Source of the DNA: CAVSKL01 sp963728475 [NCBI: Candidatus Eiseniibacteriota bacterium]
GTDB taxonomy: Bacteria > Eisenbacteria > RBG-16-71-46 > JABDJR01
Reading direction: 5' to 3'
Length of the DNA: 64,000 bases
Assembly (NCBI GenBank): GCA_963728475.1
Contig: CAVSKL010000004.1
Coordinates: forward strand, 310,001-374,000
The stretch's first letter is position 1. Each line of letters opens with the position of its first letter. Position numbers and translations under genes: made by a program. Below are positions 20,364-28,476 of this stretch, in pieces. The notes below the pieces were generated by a model. It made no database searches. It was not told where the DNA came from and saw only the letters and a program-made list of their open reading frames with translations.

Positions 20364-20990
20364 ATGCCCCGGATCCGTGTCTTTCTCGCCGACGATCACC
20401 GGCTCCTGCTGGAGGCCTTCACCAAGCTCCTCGAGCCCCGGTTCGAGGTGGTGGGGACCGCGGTGGACGGCCGGGAAGTCCTCGAGCAGGCGCCCCCTCT
20501 GAAGCCGGACGTGGCGGTCCTCGACGTCAAGATGCCGAAGCTGAACGGCATCGACGCGGCGGCCCGGCTCCGGAAGGAGCTCCCGCGCCTCCGGATCATC
20601 TTCCTCACCTCCTCGACCGATCCCGCAATGGGGGCGCGCGCGATGGCGGAGGGAGCCAACGGATATCTGCTCAAGAGCGGGGCGGCCCGGGAGCTGATCG
20701 AAGCGATCGAGGCCGCCTTCCGCGGCGGCGCCTACATCACGCCGGAGCTGGCCGGCCCGATCCTGGAGGCGACCCGGCGCGGCGCCGGGGACGGCCCGAT
20801 CCTCACCCCCCGGCAGCGCGAGGTGCTCCAGCTCCTGGCCCAGGGCCTGACCATGAAGGAGATCGCCGCCGAGCTCGGCATCAGCCCCGCCACCGTGGCC
20901 GACCACAAGTACGCCATGATGCAGGCCCTGGGGGTCGGGACCTCCGCCGAGCTGATCCGGTTGGCGGTGGAGCGGGGGCTCACTCCGTAG
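20364..20990 (+). CDS. NarL/FixJ-family response regulator
   Basis: Transcription factor controlled by phosphorylation. Residues 1-120 are a receiver domain with acidic pair D10/D11, phospho-acceptor D54 (VAVLDVKMP) and the lysine in GYLLKSG. Residues 145-208 are a LuxR-type helix-turn-helix (LTPRQREVLQLLAQGLTMKEIAAELGISPATVADHK). The kinase just upstream has a HisKA_3 domain, the class that partners NarL-type regulators, so they form a cognate pair. Its target may be the secreted protein gene downstream, but no binding site is identified. Confidence 0.93.
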   Translation: MPRIRVFLADDHRLLLEAFTKLLEPRFEVVGTAVDGREVLEQAPPLKPDVAVLDVKMPKLNGIDAAARLRKELPRLRIIFLTSSTDPAMGARAMAEGANGYLLKSGAARELIEAIEAAFRGGAYITPELAGPILEATRRGAGDGPILTPRQREVLQLLAQGLTMKEIAAELGISPATVADHKYAMMQALGVGTSAELIRLAVERGLTP

Positions 20991-20996
20991 TTTTTT

Positions 20997-21018
20997 GGGG
21001 TCCGCTCCCCCGTTTTTT
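20997..21018 (+). terminator. Terminator-like hairpin after the response regulator
   Basis: GGGG (20997-21000) pairs with CCCC (21007-21010) around a 6-base loop, followed by CCG... then T6 at 21013-21018. The stem is short, so efficiency is doubtful. A second hairpin without a T run, CCCGC-CTTC-GCGGG, follows at 21030-21043. Confidence 0.4.
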
Positions 21019-21151
21019 CCCGCGTGAATCCCGCCTTCGCGGGTAACCCCCCGTCTTCGCCGCCCGGCATGATCCCCCAGGGGCCTCTCCCCGGCCCTCG
21101 ACCCCGGGGGAGAGGAGCGCTGAACCCGGCCCGTTTCACAGGAGATGTCCC

Positions 21152-23641
21152 ATGACGTTCCACCCATCCCACCTCATGGCGCCTTCGGCCCGGACCCTGC
21201 TGGTTCCGGCGACCCTTGTCGCCGGGTTGATCTGGCTCCGTCCGGCCGTCGCCCAGACCTTCACCGACGTGACGCCGGGTGTCCTGGCCCTCGGTGGTGA
21301 GATCTCCACCGGCTCGGCCTGGGCGGATTACGACGGCGACGGCGATCTCGACCTGTACGTGTGCAGTGCATCGGGGGCGGACCACCTGTTTCGCAACGAC
21401 GGAGGCGGCGTCTTCGTCGATGTCGCTTCCGGGGTCATGCTGGATTCGATCGTGACCGCAGCCGCGCTCTGGGGCGACTACGACGGCGACGGGGACCTCG
21501 ATCTCTTCCTCGCCCGACACGGGGCGAACGCGCTCCTGCGGAACGACGGCGGCGACACCTTCGTGGACGTCACCGCCGCGCCCCTGGGCGACACCGGGCC
21601 CACCTATGGCGGGGCGTGGGGCGACTTCGACAACGACGGGGACCTCGACCTCTACGTCGTGAACGACACCGGCAACGAGGACTCCCCGAACCGGCTCTAC
21701 CGCAACGACGGCGGCGGGACCTTCGTGGACGCCACCTCCGGCCCTCTGGGCGGCCCAAGTACCGATCGGGGTGTTGCCTGTGGTGACTACGACGGCGACG
21801 GCGATCTCGACCTCCTCCTCACGAGCCACGGCACGCTTCTCCGGAACGACGGCGGCAACACCTTCGTGGACGTCAGCTCCGGTCCCGTGGGGACCAGCCT
21901 TCCCAATGGCGCCGCGTTCGGGGATTACGACAACGACGGCGACCTCGACCTCTACCTTTCCAATGGCCCTCCGAACGAAGGTCTTCTGCTTCGCAACGAC
22001 GGCGGCGACACCTTTGCCGACGCCACCTCCGGGATCCTGGATGGAGGAAACTTGGCCCACTACGGCGTGTCCTGGGTGGACTTCGACAACGACGGCGACC
22101 TCGACCTCTGCATCACGACAGGCGGGCCGGGGAGCATACTGGCCCGCAACGACGGCGGCGGGACCTTCGTGGACGTCACGCCCGGCTCATTGGCGGGGGC
22201 GGAAGACACGAACGGGGAGGCGTGGGGGGACTACGACAACGACGGTGACCTCGATCTCTACCTGACAACCAGCGGCGCGAACCTGCTCCTTCGAAACGAT
22301 ACGCCGGGGGGCAACCACTGGCTCCAGGTGAAGCTCCGGGGGACCGTCTCGAACACTCCGGGCATCGGTGCCCGGGTCCGGGTCGTCACGGGAGCGGTCT
22401 CCCAATTCCGCGAGATCTCCGCGTGCACGGGCTACCTGAGCCAGGATGCCAGGGTGGCCTCACTCGGGCTGGGGTCCGCCGCCACCGTCGACTCCCTGGT
22501 GGTGCTCTGGCCGAGCGGGATCGTGCAGGTCGTGGACCCGCCCCCCGCCGTCGACGATTCCCTGACCATCGTGGAATCCGCGGCCCCGGTCATCCGGACG
22601 GTGAGCGACATCGGGGGCGACCAGGGGGGCTGGGTGCGGGTCGGCTTCCGTAGCCCCGGGAACGACCGGGCCGGGATCGCGGCGCCCATCGACACCTACT
22701 ACCTGTGGCGGCGGGTGGACAGCCCGCCCGTGAGCGCGGCGGTGGCCCGGGACGGGGTGGCTCTCGCGGATGCGGCCCCCGCGCCGGCGGGGTTCGATCT
22801 GCGCCGGTACCGGGACCACCTATACGCCATCCCTGCTCCCGTCCTCTCCACCCAGGAGGCGCTGCCACCGGGCACCTGGGAGGTCGTCGCCTCTGCCCCG
22901 GGGATCGGGCAGGAGAGCTACCTGATCGCCACCCCCACCCTCGCCGACTCGACCGCCGCCGGCGGGATCTTCTGGTCCGTGTACGTGGTCTCGGCCCACT
23001 CCTCGGCGCTCGGGGCGTGGTTCGCGAGCGCTCCCGACAGCGGCTACTCGGTGGACAACATCGCGCCGGGGGTCCCCACCGGCTTCGCCGCGTCCTACGG
23101 CACCGGCACCGTGGACCTCTGGTGGAATCCCGCCCCCGAGAGCGACTTCCAGTACTTCCGGGTCTATCGCTCCTCCGATCCCGGGTTCACCCCCGGGCCG
23201 GCCACCCTGGCGCAGGAGACCGCATCCACCTCCTGGGAGGACTCGCCCACCGATCCCGGTTCGGTCTACTACAAGCTCACCGCCCTGGACCACGCGGGCA
23301 ACGAGAGCGCGCCCGCCGCGTCGGGGGCGGTGACCGGGGTGGGGGAGGGCCCGGTGGCGGCCGCGATGTTTGCCCTCGAGGCCGCCGCCCCCAACCCCTT
23401 CAGCGCCGCGACCCGGATCGGGTTCGACCTCCCCCGGGAGGCGACGGTGCGTCTTCAGGTCTTCGATGTGGGCGGCAGGCTCGTCCGCACCCTGGTCCAG
23501 GGCTCCACCCCGGCGGGACGGCACGAGGTCACGTGGAACGGCGCCGACGACGCCGGCCGCCGGGCCTCGCCGGGGGTGTACCTCTATCGCCTCCGGGCAG
23601 GCACGTTCGAGGCCACCCGGCGGACGGTCCTTCTTCACTAG
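21152..23641 (+). CDS. Secreted FG-GAP/VCBS repeat protein with ASPIC/UnbV and FlgD-Ig-like C-terminal domain
   Basis: An 829-residue exported protein. After a signal peptide (ending near AVAQ), seven calcium-binding FG-GAP repeats appear, each with D-[YF]-D-x-D-G-D-L-D-L. An ASPIC/UnbV domain follows at about 390-470 (GIGARVRVVTG), then a stretch I do not recognise, an FN3-like domain at about 635-730, and a C-terminal FlgD-Ig/T9SS-like domain (APNPFSAATRIGFDLP, GRLVRTLV, WNGADDAGR, SPGVYLYRL). That C-terminal type is a cell-surface sorting or anchoring domain common in FCB-group bacteria. The partner or substrate is unknown. An AGGAG precedes the ATG. Position after a sensor-regulator pair suggests it is their target or sensed partner. 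Confidence 0.88.
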   Translation: MTFHPSHLMAPSARTLLVPATLVAGLIWLRPAVAQTFTDVTPGVLALGGEISTGSAWADYDGDGDLDLYVCSASGADHLFRNDGGGVFVDVASGVMLDSIVTAAALWGDYDGDGDLDLFLARHGANALLRNDGGDTFVDVTAAPLGDTGPTYGGAWGDFDNDGDLDLYVVNDTGNEDSPNRLYRNDGGGTFVDATSGPLGGPSTDRGVACGDYDGDGDLDLLLTSHGTLLRNDGGNTFVDVSSGPVGTSLPNGAAFGDYDNDGDLDLYLSNGPPNEGLLLRNDGGDTFADATSGILDGGNLAHYGVSWVDFDNDGDLDLCITTGGPGSILARNDGGGTFVDVTPGSLAGAEDTNGEAWGDYDNDGDLDLYLTTSGANLLLRNDTPGGNHWLQVKLRGTVSNTPGIGARVRVVTGAVSQFREISACTGYLSQDARVASLGLGSAATVDSLVVLWPSGIVQVVDPPPAVDDSLTIVESAAPVIRTVSDIGGDQGGWVRVGFRSPGNDRAGIAAPIDTYYLWRRVDSPPVSAAVARDGVALADAAPAPAGFDLRRYRDHLYAIPAPVLSTQEALPPGTWEVVASAPGIGQESYLIATPTLADSTAAGGIFWSVYVVSAHSSALGAWFASAPDSGYSVDNIAPGVPTGFAASYGTGTVDLWWNPAPESDFQYFRVYRSSDPGFTPGPATLAQETASTSWEDSPTDPGSVYYKLTALDHAGNESAPAASGAVTGVGEGPVAAAMFALEAAAPNPFSAATRIGFDLPREATVRLQVFDVGGRLVRTLVQGSTPAGRHEVTWNGADDAGRRASPGVYLYRLRAGTFEATRRTVLLH

Positions 23642-23709
23642 AGGAGGGTGAGCGTCGCGGGGCGGGGCGATCCCGTTTTCCGTTCCCGCGACCCGCCCAG
23701 GGCTCCCGC

Positions 23710-24171
23710 ATGAACCCGGATCTTCCCGTTTCCCGCACCCGCGTCGCCATCGCCGACGACCACGCTTCTTTCCGGGCGATCGTCGTGGATCTGCTCGGTG
23801 ACGCATACGAGGTGGTGGCGTCGGTGGGTTCCGGCGACGAACTTCTGGACGCGGTCGAGCGGGTCCGGCCGGAGCTGGCGATCCTGGACATCGAGATGCC
23901 CGGTCCCCGAGGCATCGAGGTGGTCCGCCGGCTACGAAGCCGCTCGCCGGGGATCACCCTGCTGGCCATAACGCAGTCGGAGGACACGAGGGTGACCGAC
24001 CGGGTGATCGCGGCCGGGGCGGACGGAGTTCTGATCAAGGAGCAAATGGCTCGCAGCCTCGCCGCCGCTCTCCACGTCATCGCGTCGGGGGCCGTGTATC
24101 GGCCAGCGAACCCTCCCTCGCCTTCGGGGATCACTCAAACCCGCCAGGGCGGAGATGACTTTCAGCGCTGA
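23710..24171 (+). CDS. Receiver-only response regulator
   Basis: A 153-residue protein consisting of one receiver domain: acidic D16/D17 (IADDHAS), phospho-acceptor D60 (LAILDIEMPGPRGIEV) and K110 (DGVLIKEQ). It resembles the receiver half of NarL-type regulators but stops after a short tail (NPPSPSGITQTRQGG) without a helix-turn-helix. It could act as a phosphate sink or by protein contact for the kinase at 17251-20307. The start ATG follows the FG-GAP gene by 68 bases; the ribosome site is weak. Confidence 0.85.
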   Translation: MNPDLPVSRTRVAIADDHASFRAIVVDLLGDAYEVVASVGSGDELLDAVERVRPELAILDIEMPGPRGIEVVRRLRSRSPGITLLAITQSEDTRVTDRVIAAGADGVLIKEQMARSLAAALHVIASGAVYRPANPPSPSGITQTRQGGDDFQR

Positions 24172-24240
24172 ACCGAGCCGCCCCGGGTTCTCCGATGGCT
24201 TCGTTCGGTGAGTTCGGTCGGTTTGTGGGGTTGGCCCCGA

Positions 24241-24729
24241 TCAGAGCCTCACGTAGCTCCACCCCTTCGGCCGGTCGTTCTCGTAGGGCATGTAGCCGTG
24301 AAAGGCGCGCGGGTCGTCGTCGAAGACCAAGGGCAGGAAATGCCGGTCGCCTTCCCACAGGGGAAGCTCCAGCAACCGGTCCACCGGATGCCAGACCAGG
24401 CTTCCCTCGGGGTTCGACGCCAAGGGCGTCCCCGAGAACCGGTCGATCCGGAACACGAATCCCAGCCAGTCCTCCCCGTTGGGCCCGAAGCCGGTCCAGT
24501 TGATGGTCCCGCGGAGCGCCATCTCCTCGCACTCAATCCCCGCCTCCTCGCGGATCTCGCGGCGCATGCAGGTCACCACGTCCTCGTCGGGGTCCATCTT
24601 CCCGCCCAGGCCGTTGTACTTGCCGAGATGCTGGTCGTCGGCGCGGGCGTTCCGGTGGATCAAGAGGGTCTGCGTGCGATCGGGGGAGAGCACGTAGCCG
24701 AGGGTTCCAACGATGGGCGTATAGGGCAT
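24241..24729 (-). CDS. Nudix hydrolase (MutT-like)
   Basis: A 162-residue hydrolase of nucleoside diphosphate-x substrates; similar proteins are annotated as 8-oxo-dGTP diphosphatases. The Nudix box is complete at residues 43-65: G43-x5-E49-x7-R57-E58-I-x-E61-E62-x-G64-I. The tail W-x-YV (GWSYVRL) is also common in this group. It is a separate minus-strand gene convergent with the receiver gene, and the malic enzyme-like gene ends 92 bases upstream of it. Confidence 0.92.
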   Translation of the reverse strand: MPYTPIVGTLGYVLSPDRTQTLLIHRNARADDQHLGKYNGLGGKMDPDEDVVTCMRREIREEAGIECEEMALRGTINWTGFGPNGEDWLGFVFRIDRFSGTPLASNPEGSLVWHPVDRLLELPLWEGDRHFLPLVFDDDPRAFHGYMPYENDRPKGWSYVRL

Positions 24730-24821
24730 GGGGCGCTCCTTGGTCAGGCGTCAGGGCGCCCCATTATGCCCCGCCCGCAGTGCCCGCGCCACCCGGGGCC
24801 CCGGCCCGAGACCCCCCGCCC

Positions 24822-27077
24822 CTACGAAACCCCCTTCCGCGACGCGGCCTCGACCACCCCCACCGCGGTCAGATTCACCACGTCCTCCACCGACGAGCCG
24901 TACTGCAACAGGTGCACGGGAAGACGCGTTCCCATCAAAGCGGGGCCGATCGGCACCGCGTCCCCCAGGTACTGGAGCATCTGGAGCGCCAGGTTCCCGG
25001 CCTGGAGATCCGGGAAGACGAGCACGTTGGCGTCGCGAGTGAGTCGCGAAAACGGGAACACCGTGCGCCGCAACTCCGACGACACCGCGGTCCCGAGCTG
25101 CATCTCGCCGTCCACCGCCAGCTCGGGCTCGCGCTCCCGTGCCAGCACCGCGGCGCGGCGGACCTTGAGGGTCATGGGATGGTCCACGCTCCCGAAGTTC
25201 GAGAACGAGAGCATGGCCACCCGCGGCTCCAGCCCCACCGACCGCGCCATGCGGGCGGCCAGCAAAGCGATCTCGGCCAGCTCCTCGGCGGAGGGGTCCA
25301 CGTTCACCGCGCAGTCGGCCAGCACGTAGGCGTCGTGGCCTCGGAGCACCAGGTAGTGGCCGGAGATCCGCGCCACCCCGGGGGCGGGGCCGACCACGTC
25401 CAGCACCGCGCGCATCGACTCCGCGTAGTGGGCGCCCAGCCCCGCCACCATGACATCGGCGTCGCCGGCATGGAGCATCATCGTCCCGAACACGTCGCGG
25501 CGGCGGACCCGCTCGCGGGCCGCCTCGAGGATCACCCCGCGGCGGGCGCGCATGCGGAAGAAGGCCTCGGCGTAGGTTTCGGTCCGCGGGCTCCGCGCCG
25601 GGTCGACCACCGCCACCCCGCCGAGATCCAGCCCCAGCCGGTGAGCCGACTCCCGGATCTCGGCCTCGCCGCCCAGGAGCACCGGCCGCGCGATCCCCTC
25701 GTCGAGGAGGATTCCCGAGGCGCGAAGAATGGTCTCGTGGGCGCCCTCGGTAAACACCACCCGCGGCCGCTCGCGCCGCGCCTTGAGCATGAGCCCCCGC
25801 AGCATTTCGCGCCCCGTCCCCAGCCGCACCGAGAGCTGTTCCTCGTAGGCCGCCGGCTCCACCGTGCGCCGGGCCACTCCGTCCGCCACCGCCGCCTCGG
25901 CCACCGCCGCCGACTCCCGGACCAGGATCCGCGGGTCGATCGGCTTGGGCAACAGGTACTCCGGCCCGAAGGCCAGCGGCTGGTTCCCGTAGGCCCGGAC
26001 CACCTCCTCCACCGCGTCCTCGCGGGCGAGTCCGGCCAGGGCCCGGGCCGCCGCCGCCAGCATCCCCTCGGTGATCCGGGTCGCGTGCACGTCGAGCGCC
26101 CCCCGGAAGATGTAGGGGAAGCTCAACACGTCGAGCACCGCGTTCGGGTCCTGGCCGAGCGCGGTGGCCGCGATCACGTCGCGGCGCGCCGCGCGGGCGG
26201 TCTCGTAGGGGATCTCCGGCTCGGGGGTGGCCAGGGCGAAGACGATGGGGTAGGGGGCCATGGCGCGGATCATCTCCACGTCCAGCACGCCTGCCGCCGA
26301 GGCCCCGACGAACACGTCCGCGCCCCGGAGCGCTCCGGCCAGGTCCGAGGGAGCGTCCTCGCGGGCGAAGGCCCGCTGGTGGGGGAAGAGATCCTCGCGG
26401 GCCGGGTGGACCAGCCCGTGCACGTCGTAGAGGGCGAGGTTCTCCGCCCCCACTCCCAGCCGCCGGAAGAGCCGGGCGCAGCCCAGGCCCACCGTGCCCG
26501 CGCCGCAGAGCACCACGCGCACGTCCTCGATGCGCTTCTCCACCAGGTCGAGCGCGTTCAGGAGCGCCGCCGCCGCCGGCACCGCGGTGCTGTAGAGGTT
26601 CTCGTGGAAGACCGGGATGCGGAGGAGTTCGGTCAGCCGGTCGAACAGGACCAGCCCTTCGGGGGCGCGGATGTCCTTGAGATTCACCCCGCCGAAGGTG
26701 GGTTCCAGGGCCCGGACCAGTTCCACGAAGGCGTCGGTGCCCGCGACCCGCACCTCCAGGTCGAACACGTCGATGTCGGCCAGCCGCTTGAACAGGACCG
26801 CCATTCCCTCCCCGATCGGCTTGGCCGCCTCGGGGCCGACGTCGCCCAGCCCCGGGACCGCGGTGCCGTCGGTCACCACCGCCACCAGGTTTCCCTTGGC
26901 GGTGTAACGGAAGACGGCGGCGGGGTCGGCGGCCACCGCCCGGGAGGGAAAGGTGGCTCCGGGGAGATAGGCGAGCCGGAGCTCGCGCGGGGTGAGGCAG
27001 GGTTTGGCCGAGCGCACCTCGATCTTGCCCGGCCGGCCCTCGGAGTGGTAGCGAAGCGCGTCCTCGTTCCGGATCAT
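24822..27077 (-). CDS. Malic enzyme-phosphotransacetylase fusion (MaeB-like), malic domain with altered active site
   Basis: The 751 residues have the MaeB layout: malic N-domain, NAD-binding domain (CGAGTVGLGCARL near 185) and a C-terminal PTA-like domain (from about 430, with VFTEGAHETILRASG). Canonical MaeB proteins decarboxylate malate to pyruvate with NADP, and the PTA part is regulatory. Here the divalent-metal ligands are changed: the usual E-D of NLEDI is K134-D135 (NLKDI), and the usual HDDQHGT is HENLYST, putting N160 at the second Asp. The ALANP substrate asparagine is ALATP, and PNQVNN is PNAVLD. The conserved tyrosine (LAYLPG) and lysine (AAKP) remain. The protein may have another role or be a non-catalytic regulator. 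Confidence 0.85.
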   Translation of the reverse strand: MIRNEDALRYHSEGRPGKIEVRSAKPCLTPRELRLAYLPGATFPSRAVAADPAAVFRYTAKGNLVAVVTDGTAVPGLGDVGPEAAKPIGEGMAVLFKRLADIDVFDLEVRVAGTDAFVELVRALEPTFGGVNLKDIRAPEGLVLFDRLTELLRIPVFHENLYSTAVPAAAALLNALDLVEKRIEDVRVVLCGAGTVGLGCARLFRRLGVGAENLALYDVHGLVHPAREDLFPHQRAFAREDAPSDLAGALRGADVFVGASAAGVLDVEMIRAMAPYPIVFALATPEPEIPYETARAARRDVIAATALGQDPNAVLDVLSFPYIFRGALDVHATRITEGMLAAAARALAGLAREDAVEEVVRAYGNQPLAFGPEYLLPKPIDPRILVRESAAVAEAAVADGVARRTVEPAAYEEQLSVRLGTGREMLRGLMLKARRERPRVVFTEGAHETILRASGILLDEGIARPVLLGGEAEIRESAHRLGLDLGGVAVVDPARSPRTETYAEAFFRMRARRGVILEAARERVRRRDVFGTMMLHAGDADVMVAGLGAHYAESMRAVLDVVGPAPGVARISGHYLVLRGHDAYVLADCAVNVDPSAEELAEIALLAARMARSVGLEPRVAMLSFSNFGSVDHPMTLKVRRAAVLAREREPELAVDGEMQLGTAVSSELRRTVFPFSRLTRDANVLVFPDLQAGNLALQMLQYLGDAVPIGPALMGTRLPVHLLQYGSSVEDVVNLTAVGVVEAASRKGVS

Positions 27078-27147
27078 GACCCCACCTCTCTTCCGGCAAC
27101 CCGTCGAAGAACCGGATCCAGCCGCGGGCGGCGGGCGGCCGGGAAGG

Positions 27148-28374
27148 TCAGGCCCGTGCGCCCTGATCCCGGTGCACCGTCTCCGGCACGTATCGGAACA
27201 CCACCCAGGCTCCCACCAGGCACAACGCCCCGCCCACCAGGAAGGGAAGCTCGAAGAACCAGACCGCCAGCACCCCGGCGAGGAGAGGTCCCAGGGCCAG
27301 GCCCAGCCCGAACCCCATGGTGAGGACGCTCATCTGCCGGCCCTCGCCCCCGGCCCGGGCCAGGTCCCCGGCCACCGCGAAGGCCGGAGCCGCCACCGCC
27401 GCCGAGGCCAGCCCCTGCGCCACCCGGGCGCCGGAGAGCTGCAGGGTCGAGGTCACGATCCCCAGCGCCGCGGTGGAGGGGGCGAGCAGGGCCAGCCCGC
27501 CGATGATGAGCGGCTTCCGCCCGATCCGGTCGGAGAGCGCTCCCAGCGGGACCTGGAACGCCAGCCGCGAGATCATGAGCGCGCTGAACGCGAGCCCGAA
27601 CCCGAACGCGGTCTGGTGGAGCCGGGTGTTGAACTGCTTCTCCAGCGTGGTCATCAGCGTGAAGGCCATGGCCATGATGAAGGTGGCGACCCCCGCCCCC
27701 AGGATCCCCGCGGAGTAAAGGCTCCGGTCGAAGAGCCGGAACACCGGCCGGGGCGCCCCCTTGGCGGGGGTGGCCGCCGGCGGATCGTGCACCCAGAGCT
27801 GCACCAGCACGATGGCCACCACCAGGAACGCCCCGCCGCAAAGGAAGGTCGCGGTCATCCCGTAGCTGTCCTGGATCCATCCCCCGAGAATCGGCCCCAG
27901 CCCGAAGCCGATCATGCGGGTGGTGGTGTAGACCCCCATCGCGCTCCCCCGCGTCTCCCGCTTGGTGACCGAGGCCATGAGCGCCATGGACCCGGGAATG
28001 GTGAGGGCGACCCCGACCCCCTGGAGCGCGCGCAGCACCAGGAGATCCAGGAAGCGGGTGGCGAGGATAAAGGCCAGAGTTCCCGCGGCCATGATCACGA
28101 GCCCGGCGAGGATGAATGGCTTGCGCCGCCCCACCCGGTCGATGAGCGCTCCCGAGACCGGCTGTACCCCCGAGTTGACCAGCCCGTAGAGCGAGATCAG
28201 GAATCCCACCCGCATGGTCTCGGGCACGTGGAAGGCGGGGGCGGGGAGCGCGGCCACGTACAAGGGGAGCGCGATGAACAGGATGCTGTTCCCGATGGCG
28301 TCGCCCAGCCGCGCCACCGAGAGCGCAAGCACGGTGCGGTTCACACCAAGTCGTTCGGCGAGGCTGGGGCTCAA
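27148..28374 (-). CDS. MFS transporter
   Basis: A 408-residue major facilitator with twelve predicted membrane spans. The loop 2-3 signature is GALIDRVGRRKP and its second-half counterpart GALSDRIGRKPL, with ARLGDAIGNS at the start and GIQ-like GWIQDSYG in span 5. The closest style is the drug-efflux/sugar-efflux group; the substrate cannot be told. The start is TTG 28374, chosen because GGGAG lies 5 bases upstream; a GTG ten codons later is the alternative. Confidence 0.85.
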   Translation of the reverse strand: MSPSLAERLGVNRTVLALSVARLGDAIGNSILFIALPLYVAALPAPAFHVPETMRVGFLISLYGLVNSGVQPVSGALIDRVGRRKPFILAGLVIMAAGTLAFILATRFLDLLVLRALQGVGVALTIPGSMALMASVTKRETRGSAMGVYTTTRMIGFGLGPILGGWIQDSYGMTATFLCGGAFLVVAIVLVQLWVHDPPAATPAKGAPRPVFRLFDRSLYSAGILGAGVATFIMAMAFTLMTTLEKQFNTRLHQTAFGFGLAFSALMISRLAFQVPLGALSDRIGRKPLIIGGLALLAPSTAALGIVTSTLQLSGARVAQGLASAAVAAPAFAVAGDLARAGGEGRQMSVLTMGFGLGLALGPLLAGVLAVWFFELPFLVGGALCLVGAWVVFRYVPETVHRDQGARA

Positions 28375-28476
28375 ATCTTCTCCCGGGAGAGGAACCCGGG
28401 AGACCGGAGCGGAGAGGCCGGGTTCGGAGCGACGGTCTTGACGACGGTTCGCGAAGCGCGCGCGCGATCTTCAACT

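Noticed and set aside
27078-27147. Fusion of the malic enzyme and MFS frames into longer minus-strand proteins
   Set aside because: The longer frames are in different phases and lack domain content; the gap has ordinary stop and start signals.
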